From assembly GCF_000971975.1 (NCBI RefSeq), contig NZ_LAQO01000002.1:124001-188000 (forward strand): DNA of 64,000 nucleotides, given 5' to 3'. Every line of letters begins with the position of its first letter. Position 1 is the stretch's first letter. Origin of the DNA: Paenibacillus algorifonticola. Its GTDB lineage: Bacteria; Bacillota; Bacilli; Paenibacillales; Paenibacillaceae. Below are positions 42,016 through 50,509 of this stretch, in pieces. The translations under genes were made by a program, and so were the position numbers. The notes beneath the pieces were generated by a model. It did no database searches, was not told where the DNA came from, and saw only the letters and a program-made list of their open reading frames with translations.

Positions 42016-43548
42016 ATGAGAACAAAGAGGGGAATCACTGCACTGCTTTTGTCCATAACCTTAATCGGTTCGTCGTTAACCGCATGCGGCACAGAATCCG
42101 CGAACGAAGCGACTAAAGAAGCTGCTGGAAAGGTTGAAAAAGTTGTATTTGCAATCCCGTCATTTAACCGAATTCCTGACGATCTTAGTCGCGTAACGGA
42201 CGCCATCAATAAGATTACAAGGGAAAAGATAAATGTTGAGGTTGAGTTAAAAATTTACGGACCAGCTGATTACAGTCAAAAAGTAAATCTGGCGCTGCAA
42301 AGCGGTGAACAATTGGATCTCTTTACTGGCTTCGAGCAGTTTGCGAATTTTGCATCGAAAAATCAGCTATATTCGATGAATGATCTGCTCCAGAAGTATG
42401 GGAAAGAAATGAAAGAAATTTTGGATAAAGACTTCGGTGACGACCTCCTTGAAGCTACAACGATTGATGGTCAAACTTACGGGATTCCCGCAAATAAAGG
42501 GATGGCGCTTCCAACTACCTTGGTCTACAACTCCGATATGATGTCGGAAATTGGAATGTCTGCTGATGATATCAACTCCATAAATGACCTCCCAACGGTG
42601 TTTGATGCCTTGAAAGAAAAGCTTCCAGAAGTCGTTCCATTCGGGCCTATCAATGTCAGCCCTAGTGATACAGGATTGGTGAGGTTATTAAGAGGAGCGG
42701 AAAAAGTCGACTATCTGACAGACAGCACGGGTGTCGGTGTCGTCATCGGAAACGACGGCAAGGTACGGAATTTTTACGAAACGGATGAATTTAAAGCTGG
42801 TGCCGCCATGATGAGAGAATGGTATAACAAAGGCTACTTGCAGAAAGATGCGGCAACAGCCTCCAGTCCATTCTCGGAAATGATTTCCTCAGGACGCGGC
42901 TTCTCCTATATGGGAGGTTATGGCGGCATGGCTGTAGCACAAGCACTTAGCGCTCAAACCGGAAAAAACTTAGAGACGAAACGCATTGCACCCTTTTATT
43001 TCGATACGACCGCAGTCAATGCTGTTGTTTGGATGATTTCTAGCAGGACTAAAGCTCCAGAGGCTTCCATGAAGTTTTTGAATTTGTTGTATACGGATGT
43101 CGAAGTTCTTAACACGCTGCTGTACGGAATCGAAGGCGAGGACTATGTGAAGGTTGATGAGCATCATGTCAAGTTCCCTGAGGGGAAAAATGCTTCGACA
43201 GTTGCTTACACGATGCATTTGAGTTCCGGGATTGTTGGATCGGAGTCTCTTCAGTATCAGCTTGAGGGTATAGATTGGTCAGATATTGAGCTGAAGCTGA
43301 AAGAAAATAAAGAGACGGAAAGATCTCCTTATTTTGGATTTATTTTTGACCAAAACAGTGTAAAAACGCAAATGAGTTCTGTTAACAATGTCGTCAATCA
43401 ATATCTTCCTGGGCTGGTTACCGGCTCCTTGGACCCCGAAACGACGATACCAAAGCTCGTGGAAGCGCTGAACAACGCTGGCGCGGAAGCTATCATCAAG
43501 GCAAAGCAGGATCAGCTTGATGCTTGGCTGGCGAAAAAAAATCAATAA
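42016..43548 (+). CDS. ABC transporter sugar-binding lipoprotein (LplA type), first xylan importer
   Basis: A 510-residue large solute-binding protein. The frame begins at 42001, but GGAGG lies inside that start and ATG 42016 is correct. It has a lipoprotein signal with lipobox SLTAC (Cys near residue 24). The length and the pattern VVFAIPSFNRIPDDLSRVTD, LDLFTGFEQFANFASKNQLY and IDGQTYGIPANKGMAL fit the LplA/YtcQ-like class found in aldouronate operons. It should bind xylo-oligosaccharides with or without glucuronic acid. A hairpin at 43566-43592 separates it from the permease genes. Confidence 0.88.
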   Translation: MRTKRGITALLLSITLIGSSLTACGTESANEATKEAAGKVEKVVFAIPSFNRIPDDLSRVTDAINKITREKINVEVELKIYGPADYSQKVNLALQSGEQLDLFTGFEQFANFASKNQLYSMNDLLQKYGKEMKEILDKDFGDDLLEATTIDGQTYGIPANKGMALPTTLVYNSDMMSEIGMSADDINSINDLPTVFDALKEKLPEVVPFGPINVSPSDTGLVRLLRGAEKVDYLTDSTGVGVVIGNDGKVRNFYETDEFKAGAAMMREWYNKGYLQKDAATASSPFSEMISSGRGFSYMGGYGGMAVAQALSAQTGKNLETKRIAPFYFDTTAVNAVVWMISSRTKAPEASMKFLNLLYTDVEVLNTLLYGIEGEDYVKVDEHHVKFPEGKNASTVAYTMHLSSGIVGSESLQYQLEGIDWSDIELKLKENKETERSPYFGFIFDQNSVKTQMSSVNNVVNQYLPGLVTGSLDPETTIPKLVEALNNAGAEAIIKAKQDQLDAWLAKKNQ

Positions 43549-43565
43549 AATAAGTAAGATGTACA

Positions 43566-43592
43566 AGGTGGAGCCTACAGCAGACTCCACCT
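43566..43592 (+). other. 8-bp perfect hairpin between binding-protein and permease genes
   Basis: AGGTGGAG and CTCCACCT around 11 bases without a T-run; same position as the hairpins at 27388 and 58732. Confidence 0.6.
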
Positions 43593-43613
43593 CGTACGAA
43601 AGGAGAAATGTCG

Positions 43614-44540
43614 ATGAACGCAACGATAGCAAAACGCCGGGAATTAAAGAAGATGATGCCTCTTCTCCTTCTTGCGGCTCCAGGTCTGCTTTATTTGCTC
43701 ATTAATAACTATATTCCCATGCTTGGCGTCTTTATTGGGTTCAAAGAAGTGGATTTTACTAAAGGGATATTCGGCAGCGATTGGGTTGGCCTAAATAATT
43801 TTAAATTTCTCTTCAATACAAGCGATGCCTTCATCATGACAAGAAATACGATTTTATATAACCTGGCTTTTATTATTTTAGGCACGATTTGTTCGATTTT
43901 CATAGCCGTGCTGATGTCTGAGCTGTTAACGAAAGTATACTCGAAGTTTTTTCAGTCCGGCCTAGTGCTTCCGAATTTGATTTCTATGGTTGTGCTGTCT
44001 TATCTTGTATTTGCTTTTCTTAATTCGGATAGCGGATTTATTAATCTTTCTATTTTACGACCATTGGGACTTCCTGAAATCAGTTGGTATTCGGAAGCCA
44101 AGTATTGGCCCTATATCCTAGTCATCATCCAGTTGTGGAAAACCGCCGGCTATGGGTCGATTGTTTATTTTGCATTTATCGCTGGTATCGATAAAAGCAT
44201 TTATGAAGCTGCGAAGATCGATGGCGCAGGCAAACTGAAGCAAATTTTCAATATAACGCTGCCTTTGCTGAAACCGACGATCATTATACTAGGACTCCTT
44301 TCGGTAGGGAGAATCTTCAATTCCGATTTTGGTTTGTTCTATCAAGTACCGATGAATGCTGGTGCGTTGTACAGCACTACACAGACCATCGATACGTATG
44401 TGTACCGGGCTCTGATTCAATTAAATGATATTGGGATGTCGGCGGCAGCCGGTCTTTATCAATCGTTAGTTGGTTTTATTCTTGTTTTGATTGTGAATGC
44501 GATTGTCAGAAAAGTAAATGCTGATAATGCTTTATTTTAG
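43614..44540 (+). CDS. ABC sugar permease, LplB type (first xylan importer)
   Basis: A 308-residue permease with six membrane segments. AGGAG fits ATG 43614 (eight bases) better than the ATG at 43608. LplB-class marks are NYIPMLGVFIGFKEVDF near residue 28, LNNFKFLFNTSDAFIMTRNT, and the EAA loop IYEAAKIDGAGKLKQIFNIT near residue 200. The end YSTTQTIDTYVYRAL and the last segment match the family. Together with the next permease it forms the channel of a CUT1-type importer for xylan fragments. Confidence 0.9.
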   Translation: MNATIAKRRELKKMMPLLLLAAPGLLYLLINNYIPMLGVFIGFKEVDFTKGIFGSDWVGLNNFKFLFNTSDAFIMTRNTILYNLAFIILGTICSIFIAVLMSELLTKVYSKFFQSGLVLPNLISMVVLSYLVFAFLNSDSGFINLSILRPLGLPEISWYSEAKYWPYILVIIQLWKTAGYGSIVYFAFIAGIDKSIYEAAKIDGAGKLKQIFNITLPLLKPTIIILGLLSVGRIFNSDFGLFYQVPMNAGALYSTTQTIDTYVYRALIQLNDIGMSAAAGLYQSLVGFILVLIVNAIVRKVNADNALF

Positions 44541-44552
44541 GGGGTAAATACG

Positions 44553-45446
44553 TTGATACAAACAAGAGGGGAACGGACCTTTGCCCATTTCTCAGCCATC
44601 GTTATGACTTTGATCACCTTAGCGGCTTTTTTACCCTTTATTTTAATTTTCGTAGCCTCTTTTACGGATGAGTCTGCCTTGATCAGCAACGGATACAGCT
44701 ACTTTCCGGAAAAATGGAGCCTGGATGCCTATGTGTACATGTACACAACCGCTTCAACTTTTGTGAGAGCCTACGGTGTATCCTTCTTCGTCACCATCGT
44801 CGGAACTGCAGTCAGCACGATTCTGACCGCTATGCTTGCATACCCGATGGCACGAAGAGACTTTAAACTGCATAATGTGTTGGCTTTTATTGTGTTTTTC
44901 ACGATGCTGTTTAGCGGTGGCGTAGTCCCCACTTATATGATGTGGACGAAAATCTTTCATATTAAGGATTCACTGTGGGCGTTAATCGTGCCCAGCTATC
45001 TTATAAGCGGTTTTAACGTTCTATTGGTTCGCAACTATTATAAAAATAATGTGCCTGTGGATTTGATCGAATCGGCACAAATCGATGGCGCTTCTGAGCT
45101 GAAAACCTTTTACAGAATTATGCTTCCATTATCGATTCCGGTTTTGGTGACAATCGGTTTGTTTACGGCCTTGACGTACTGGAATGATTGGATCAATGCC
45201 TTGTACTATATTACGAAGCCTCAGTATTATGGCGTTCAAAATCTTCTGATTCAGTTAATGAACAATATCCAATATTTAAAGTCTGACCAGGCGAGCAGTA
45301 TGATTGGTGTCGGCGCCGTAGAGCTTCCCAGCACGGCAGTTCGGATGGCAATGGCTGTTATTGGAATTTTACCGATTTTAGTTGTCCTTCCCTTCCTTCA
45401 GAAGTATTTGACGAAAGGCGTCGTAATTGGAGCAGTAAAAGGATAA
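44553..45446 (+). CDS. ABC sugar permease, YtcP/LplC type (first xylan importer)
   Basis: A 297-residue permease starting at TTG behind AGGGGGTAAATACG. Marks are PFILIFVASFTDESALISNG near residue 30, the GGVVPTYMMWTKIFHI segment near residue 120, the coupling loop DLIESAQIDGASELKTFYRI near residue 170 and the family end KYLTKGVVIGAVKG. No ATPase gene is nearby; an MsmX-like shared ATPase is expected elsewhere. Twenty-eight bases separate it from the NIF3-like gene. Confidence 0.9.
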   Translation: MIQTRGERTFAHFSAIVMTLITLAAFLPFILIFVASFTDESALISNGYSYFPEKWSLDAYVYMYTTASTFVRAYGVSFFVTIVGTAVSTILTAMLAYPMARRDFKLHNVLAFIVFFTMLFSGGVVPTYMMWTKIFHIKDSLWALIVPSYLISGFNVLLVRNYYKNNVPVDLIESAQIDGASELKTFYRIMLPLSIPVLVTIGLFTALTYWNDWINALYYITKPQYYGVQNLLIQLMNNIQYLKSDQASSMIGVGAVELPSTAVRMAMAVIGILPILVVLPFLQKYLTKGVVIGAVKG

Positions 45447-45474
45447 TCAAAGGAATGTCAAAGGAGAGAAAAAA

Positions 45475-46281
45475 ATGAAGGTATATGAAGTAATAGACAC
45501 GGTTATATTCGATACTTGCGGTGATCGAAAATTGGAAAAATCAGGGGATATATTAATGAGTGGGGATCCTGATATGGAAGTAACGGGTATTGTCACGAGC
45601 TTTATGGCTACCGTCGATGTGATCAGAAAGGCGATTGCGCATGGCGCGAACATGATCATTACCCACGAGCCAACCTTTTATACGGGGAAGGATGATATAG
45701 AATGGCTTGAACATGACCCCGTTTATCTGGAAAAGAAGAAGCTCATCGAAGACAACCAGATCGCGATTTGGAGATTTCATGATCATATGCACATGGGGCA
45801 TACAGACCGAATCTACGATGGTTTGTTGAAGGATATCGGTTGGGAAGAGCAAATGATCGAAAAAAACCAGCCGCATACCTATGAGATTGCTCAGACTACG
45901 CTGGGAGAACTGGCTGAATTTTTTAAGCAAAAGCTAAATATGTCGGTCATCCAAATCGTGGGTGATCCCGCAATGCCGTGTTCAAGAATTGGCATACTCG
46001 TCGGCGGTGGCAGCTTAGGACTTGGCAGAGAACAAATGCCGATGGAGCTCATGCGGGATAAAAATCTTGATGTGATGGTGTGCGGAGAAATTGTGGAATG
46101 GACGCTTTGTGCCTACGTTAATGATGCCAAGATGCTTGGTCTTAATAAAGCCATGCTGGTAATAGGACATGAACGAAGCGAGGAGTCCGGCATGAAGCAT
46201 ATGGCGCAGTGGCTGCAGCCTTTGGTCGAAGGTATTCCAGTCTCCTTTATTGATGCCGAAGAGCCTTTTATCTATTTATAG
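45475..46281 (+). CDS. NIF3-like dinuclear metal-binding protein, paralogue 1
   Basis: A 268-residue NIF3-fold protein. Metal-site-like blocks are present: ANMIITHEPTFYTGKDD near residue 60 (THEP where classical NIF3 has HHP), WRFHDHMHMGHTDRI near residue 100, and MLVIGHERSEESGM near residue 230. The first and last are where NIF3/YbgI proteins hold their two metals. The function of the family is unsettled; a hydrolase or GTP cyclohydrolase-like role has been proposed for others. It is in the operon of the first xylan importer, right before an esterase gene, and a second paralogue follows the enzyme genes, so a task in sugar-derivative breakdown is suggested but not proven. Confidence 0.75.
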   Translation: MKVYEVIDTVIFDTCGDRKLEKSGDILMSGDPDMEVTGIVTSFMATVDVIRKAIAHGANMIITHEPTFYTGKDDIEWLEHDPVYLEKKKLIEDNQIAIWRFHDHMHMGHTDRIYDGLLKDIGWEEQMIEKNQPHTYEIAQTTLGELAEFFKQKLNMSVIQIVGDPAMPCSRIGILVGGGSLGLGREQMPMELMRDKNLDVMVCGEIVEWTLCAYVNDAKMLGLNKAMLVIGHERSEESGMKHMAQWLQPLVEGIPVSFIDAEEPFIYL

Positions 46282-46335
46282 CGGTAATAGCATCAGCTTG
46301 CTCAGATAAGTTAAAAAAGATAGGGGATATGAACA

Positions 46336-47142
46336 ATGGCCATGATACAGGTTCATTTTTATTCAAAATCGCTGAGAAGAGAAGTCACTTTTAATGCGCT
46401 GATTCCATTAGACAAGTTTGAAATACCGGGTCAAGCGGCAGCGGAGAAAAAACCGATGAAGGCACTCTATTTATTGAATGGTTATTCGGGCAGCTGCATG
46501 GACTGGATTAGCTACACAAGAATTAGGGAGCTATCCAATAACCATCAAATCGCGGTGTTCATGCCATCCGGAGAAAATCATTTTTATGTGGATGACCTGG
46601 GCAAAGGTGAATTGTTCGGAGAATATGTTGGCAATGAGCTGGTTGCCTTTACACGAGAAATGTTCCCTTTGTCGACAAGAAGAGAGAATACCTTTATTGG
46701 CGGTTTATCCATGGGCGGCTACGGTGCGATCCGCAATGGCTTGAAGTATGCCGGGAATTTCAGCAAAATTATGGCGTTCTCCTCTGCCATTTTACCCTAT
46801 CAAATTGCGGGAGCTGCTGAGGATTATCGGGATGGAGTAGCTGATTACAACTATTTTACACGGGTATTCGGCGACTTAAATCAACTGTTAGGGAGCGATA
46901 AAGATCCGGAAGCGCTGATTTTAAACCTAAAACGAAGCAACGAGGAGATTCCTCGTATTTATATGGCTTGCGGTACCGAGGATTTTCTACTCGACTTCAA
47001 TCAGAAATTCCATAACTTTCTGGTTTCTGAAAATGTTGAAATCTCGTATACGGAAAACCCTGGTGCCCATACATGGGACTTTTGGAATGTTTACCTCGAA
47101 AAAGCGATTCTTTGGGCACTGGATGATGAAAAAATAAGGTGA
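46336..47142 (+). CDS. Esterase, esterase D / tributyrin esterase family
   Basis: A 268-residue alpha/beta hydrolase without signal peptide. Nucleophile elbow GLSMGGYGAIRN near residue 123 (Ser), Asp in CGTEDFLLDF near residue 218, and His in NPGAHTWDFW near residue 250 form a complete triad. The family includes S-formylglutathione hydrolase and intracellular acetyl-xylo-oligosaccharide or feruloyl esterases. In this context, removal of acetyl groups from imported xylan fragments is the likely job. AGGGGATATGAACA precedes the start. Confidence 0.85.
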   Translation: MAMIQVHFYSKSLRREVTFNALIPLDKFEIPGQAAAEKKPMKALYLLNGYSGSCMDWISYTRIRELSNNHQIAVFMPSGENHFYVDDLGKGELFGEYVGNELVAFTREMFPLSTRRENTFIGGLSMGGYGAIRNGLKYAGNFSKIMAFSSAILPYQIAGAAEDYRDGVADYNYFTRVFGDLNQLLGSDKDPEALILNLKRSNEEIPRIYMACGTEDFLLDFNQKFHNFLVSENVEISYTENPGAHTWDFWNVYLEKAILWALDDEKIR

Positions 47143-47153
47143 GCAGCATGCTG

Positions 47154-47208
47154 ACAGCGGCAGTCTAGGATTTTTTCTCATCCATGGCTGCCGCTGTTAT
47201 GTTTTTTT
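47154..47208 (+). terminator. Terminator of the first xylan importer operon
   Basis: ACAGCGGCAG / CTGCCGCTGT, ten pairs, then seven T. It overlaps the 3' end of the opposing AraC gene. Confidence 0.8.
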
Positions 47209-48124
47209 CTTCATTCGAACGCCGATACTCGCTCGGCGACGCACCATACCAGCGTTTGAACTGCCGACTAAAATGCGAAATATCGCGATAGCCGAGAATT
47301 GCAGAAATCTGGCTGATCGACATCTGTGGATCGTTAAGCAGCACCTTCGCCTCGTGCAGCATCTCTGAGGAGAGAAACACACGCGGCGATATTTCAAAAA
47401 CCTGCCGGAACACCCGGTTGCAGTGGGAGACACTAATGCCAAGCTCGGCAGCAATGTCGTCAATGCCGTAATGCTGGTTCAGTGCAGCAGCATCCTGCTT
47501 GAATTGCTGGTAGATAAGTCCCTGCAGCTTGTTGCGAATTTGATGAGCAAGCTGGACTTTCTCATAGGAGACGGCAGAGTGGAGGTCGGCTTCCGCAGAA
47601 AGTGCTTCCCAGAGCTGGCCGAACAGCTCAAAAACAGCGGATTGAAGACGCATCCGTTCCGTAAGCTTGGCAGCGGAATGTTCAGCGAGCTGGCTCGACA
47701 TTTCGATGACTTTGTTGAGAGCTGGCCTTAATTGCTGGACGACATTGCTGTTGGCCCCAAATAGAACGGAGTCGAGCCGACTTAATAAGGATAAAAACAT
47801 GCGGTCATCGATGTCAAAATGCAGGCAAAAATAAGTGAACGGTTTGCCGTTCCCGCTTTTGCTAGCGTGAGAGGCTCCTGGCTGAAGGAACATAAGAGCC
47901 CCAGCTTGCTGTATATAATGACGGTCATTGACGATAAATAATTGCTCGCCCTCGAGCACGTAATTGATCTCATATTGGGGATGGGTATGCACGGGATAAT
48001 CCCATTCTCCGCTTACTTTGCGCAAATGCATGCCAAACAGGTTTATCGTTGTTTTGACGTCGGGAACAATAGCTTCGCTAATGCATTGTCCAAGTATAGG
48101 CGGTATAAAAGTGGCTGCCATCAT
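47165..48124 (-). CDS. AraC-family transcriptional regulator
   Basis: A 319-residue regulator starting behind GGAGGCGTTGC. N-terminal cupin (GEWDYPVHTHPQYEINYVLE, AGALMFLQPGASHASKSG) and C-terminal AraC domain (IDDIAAELGISVSHCNRVFR and ISAILGYRDISHFSRQFKRW, then SPSEYRR). It is divergent from the GH52 gene, with about 190 bases between them, and thus is the probable regulator of the GH52-GH67 enzyme operon. The end overlaps the terminator of the converging esterase gene. Confidence 0.9.
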   Translation of the reverse strand: MMAATFIPPILGQCISEAIVPDVKTTINLFGMHLRKVSGEWDYPVHTHPQYEINYVLEGEQLFIVNDRHYIQQAGALMFLQPGASHASKSGNGKPFTYFCLHFDIDDRMFLSLLSRLDSVLFGANSNVVQQLRPALNKVIEMSSQLAEHSAAKLTERMRLQSAVFELFGQLWEALSAEADLHSAVSYEKVQLAHQIRNKLQGLIYQQFKQDAAALNQHYGIDDIAAELGISVSHCNRVFRQVFEISPRVFLSSEMLHEAKVLLNDPQMSISQISAILGYRDISHFSRQFKRWYGASPSEYRRSNEEKNITAAAMDEKKS

Positions 48125-48267
48125 GCAACGCCTCCGTTCAGTTCCTCGCAGATTTCCACGCTGTGCTTAACTAAGAGTATAACGTACTCAGCCCGATTTG
48201 GGTAAATAATTGATCGATTTGACAATGGCTTCCGCTTAACCTGACGTGCTAGGATAAAAATAATTCA

Positions 48268-48281
48268 TGCAAACGCTTTAT
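48268..48281 (+). promoter_or_regulatory. cre (CcpA) site upstream of the GH52 gene
   Basis: TGCAAACGCTTTAT agrees with the cre consensus at 13 of 14 positions, 38 bases before the start codon. It predicts repression by preferred sugars. Confidence 0.65.
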
Positions 48282-48318
48282 TTTTATTTTAGATCACGGT
48301 TAGAAAGGGGTAAAAACA

Positions 48319-50472
48319 TTGGCTAATCAAAATAAATTTTATAATGTTCAGCACTCTCCCATCGGAGCTTTTTCGAGCTTCACCTTGGGCTTCAAGGGAA
48401 AGAAGGGCGGACTTGCCTCAGAGCTAGGGAAGCCAGCCGATCAGAACATCTATATTGGGATGCAGGCAAGAGATGGGAGCGTTTATGAGGCCTTGCCGTT
48501 TTTTGAAGCGGCAGCCGACGAAAGCTCCAGATATGATGTGGAAAAAGTAGAGCCAAGCGATAAGGATCAGCAGGCGACAGCTAAGCTGAGAGCATTTAAT
48601 GACGATCAAATCTCGCGAACGCTCGGCGCAGGTACAGATACATGGCAGGCGGGCGATGTAATGCTGCGTATTTATTCTCCTGTCCGCTCGGTACCAGATC
48701 CGGCAACAGCCAGCCCAGAGGAGCTGAAGCAAGCGATCGTCCCGGCTGTTTTCGCTGAATTGACGCTGGACAACAGCAAAGGATTCACGTCCAGAAGAGG
48801 CTTTATTGGGTATGAAGGCAGCGATCCCTACAGTGCGATGCGCAGACTGGGCGATACGAGCGAAGGGCAATTTGAAGGGATCGGGCAAGGCCGCTTGACC
48901 GCTATCGCTTGCGATGCAGGCGATGTTCAGAGTGCGCTGGGATTTACGATGGAGAAAATTTTGGATGAGCGCTATGAACATAACTATGCATTTGGCTTGG
49001 GCGGAACGGGAGCCATTCTAATGGAGGTGCCGCCGGGCGAGACGCGCACGTACAAGTTTGCGATTTGCTTCTATCGCGATGGCATCGTCACAACGGGCAT
49101 TGAAGCTTCCTATGCATACACCCGTTATTTTAAAAATATCAACAGCGTAGCTGCATACGCCTTGGAGCATTTTCAGGAGCTGACTCTCTCTTGCCAGCAC
49201 GCAGATCAATGGATTAATGATTCGAAGCTTTCGGTCGATCAAAAGTTTATGCTCTCGCACGCTATTCACAGCTATTATGGAAGCACCCAAATGCTGGACC
49301 ATGACGGCAAAGCGCTATGGATCGTGAATGAAGGCGAATATCGGATGATGAATACGCTGGATTTAACGGTTGATCAGCTGTTTTTTGAATTGATAATGAA
49401 TCCTTGGACGGTAAGAAATGAATTGGAGCTGTTCGTAGAAAGATACAGCTACGAGGATGAGGTGACGTTTCCTGGTAAACAGGAGCCATTTCCCGGTGGT
49501 ATAACATTCACCCATGATGTCGGCGTGGCAAATGTTTTTTCACGTCCGCAATATTCAGCGTATGAGCTGGCGGGACTGGACGACTGCTTCTCTTATATGT
49601 CCCATGAAGAACTGGTTAATTGGCTTTGCACAGCACTTGTATATATGGAGCAAACGAAGGATGCGGAGTTTGCGGCAAACATGCTGCCGGTTATCCGCTC
49701 CTGCTTTGAGAGCATGCTGAACCGGGATCATCCGGTAAGAGAGCAGCGTAACGGACTCATGGCGCTGGACAGCACGCGTACGCAGGGTGGGGCCGAAATA
49801 TCCACCTATGACAGCTTGGATGCCTCTTTGGGCCAGTCCCGCAACAATATTTATATGGCGGGAAAATGCTGGGCCGCTTACGTGGCGCTCGAGCGCCTGT
49901 TCCAAGCAGAAGGCTTGCCAGAATTGTCGACAGAGGCTGGCGGTCAAGCAGATAAATGTGCGGCGTCCATTACAGCTGCTTTGACAGATGAAGGTTATAT
50001 CCCGGCCATTATCGGTGAAAACAATCACTCGCGCATCATTCCTGCGATTGAAGGGCTGGTCTTTCCTCTGTTTACGGGCTGCAAGGAAGCGCTTGATCCG
50101 AACGGCAGATTCGCAGACTATTTGAGCAGTCTTCACCTTCATTTGAAAACGGTGCTTGTGCCTGGCGTATGCCTATTTGACGACGGGGCGTGGAAGTTAT
50201 CTTCGACAAGCAATAATTCATGGCTTAGCAAAATTTATTTATGCCAATTTATTGCAAGGGAAATTATGGATATGTTGTGGGAGGAGAGCGGCCAGCTTGC
50301 GGATTCGGCTCATGTCGATTGGCTGCTGCATCCTGAATTGTCCTATTGGTGCTGGAGCGACCAGGTGTTGTCGGGTCAAATTGTAGGCAGTAAATATTAC
50401 CCCCGCGGCGTGACCGCCATTTTGTGGCTATATGAGAAGTCGGCTGACTATTCGCTTGTCAAACGCAGCTAA
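48319..50472 (+). CDS. Beta-xylosidase, glycoside hydrolase family 52
   Basis: A 717-residue intracellular enzyme starting at TTG after AAAGGGGTAAAAACA. The sequence follows the Geobacillus GH52 beta-xylosidase closely: HSPIGAFSSFTLGFKGKKGG at the start, WIVNEGEYRMMNTLDLTVDQ, TRTQGGAEISTYDSLDASLG and SSTSNNSWLSKIYLCQFIAR. The known nucleophile Glu335 and acid/base Asp495 correspond to Glu338 and Asp498 here, both with the same offset. It releases xylose from the non-reducing ends of xylo-oligosaccharides with retention. It is the first gene of the enzyme operon and the next gene is 37 bases away. Confidence 0.95.
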   Translation: MANQNKFYNVQHSPIGAFSSFTLGFKGKKGGLASELGKPADQNIYIGMQARDGSVYEALPFFEAAADESSRYDVEKVEPSDKDQQATAKLRAFNDDQISRTLGAGTDTWQAGDVMLRIYSPVRSVPDPATASPEELKQAIVPAVFAELTLDNSKGFTSRRGFIGYEGSDPYSAMRRLGDTSEGQFEGIGQGRLTAIACDAGDVQSALGFTMEKILDERYEHNYAFGLGGTGAILMEVPPGETRTYKFAICFYRDGIVTTGIEASYAYTRYFKNINSVAAYALEHFQELTLSCQHADQWINDSKLSVDQKFMLSHAIHSYYGSTQMLDHDGKALWIVNEGEYRMMNTLDLTVDQLFFELIMNPWTVRNELELFVERYSYEDEVTFPGKQEPFPGGITFTHDVGVANVFSRPQYSAYELAGLDDCFSYMSHEELVNWLCTALVYMEQTKDAEFAANMLPVIRSCFESMLNRDHPVREQRNGLMALDSTRTQGGAEISTYDSLDASLGQSRNNIYMAGKCWAAYVALERLFQAEGLPELSTEAGGQADKCAASITAALTDEGYIPAIIGENNHSRIIPAIEGLVFPLFTGCKEALDPNGRFADYLSSLHLHLKTVLVPGVCLFDDGAWKLSSTSNNSWLSKIYLCQFIAREIMDMLWEESGQLADSAHVDWLLHPELSYWCWSDQVLSGQIVGSKYYPRGVTAILWLYEKSADYSLVKRS

Positions 50473-50509
50473 GGCAAAAATCAAACCATAGGACGAGGTG
50501 CAGCAAAAG

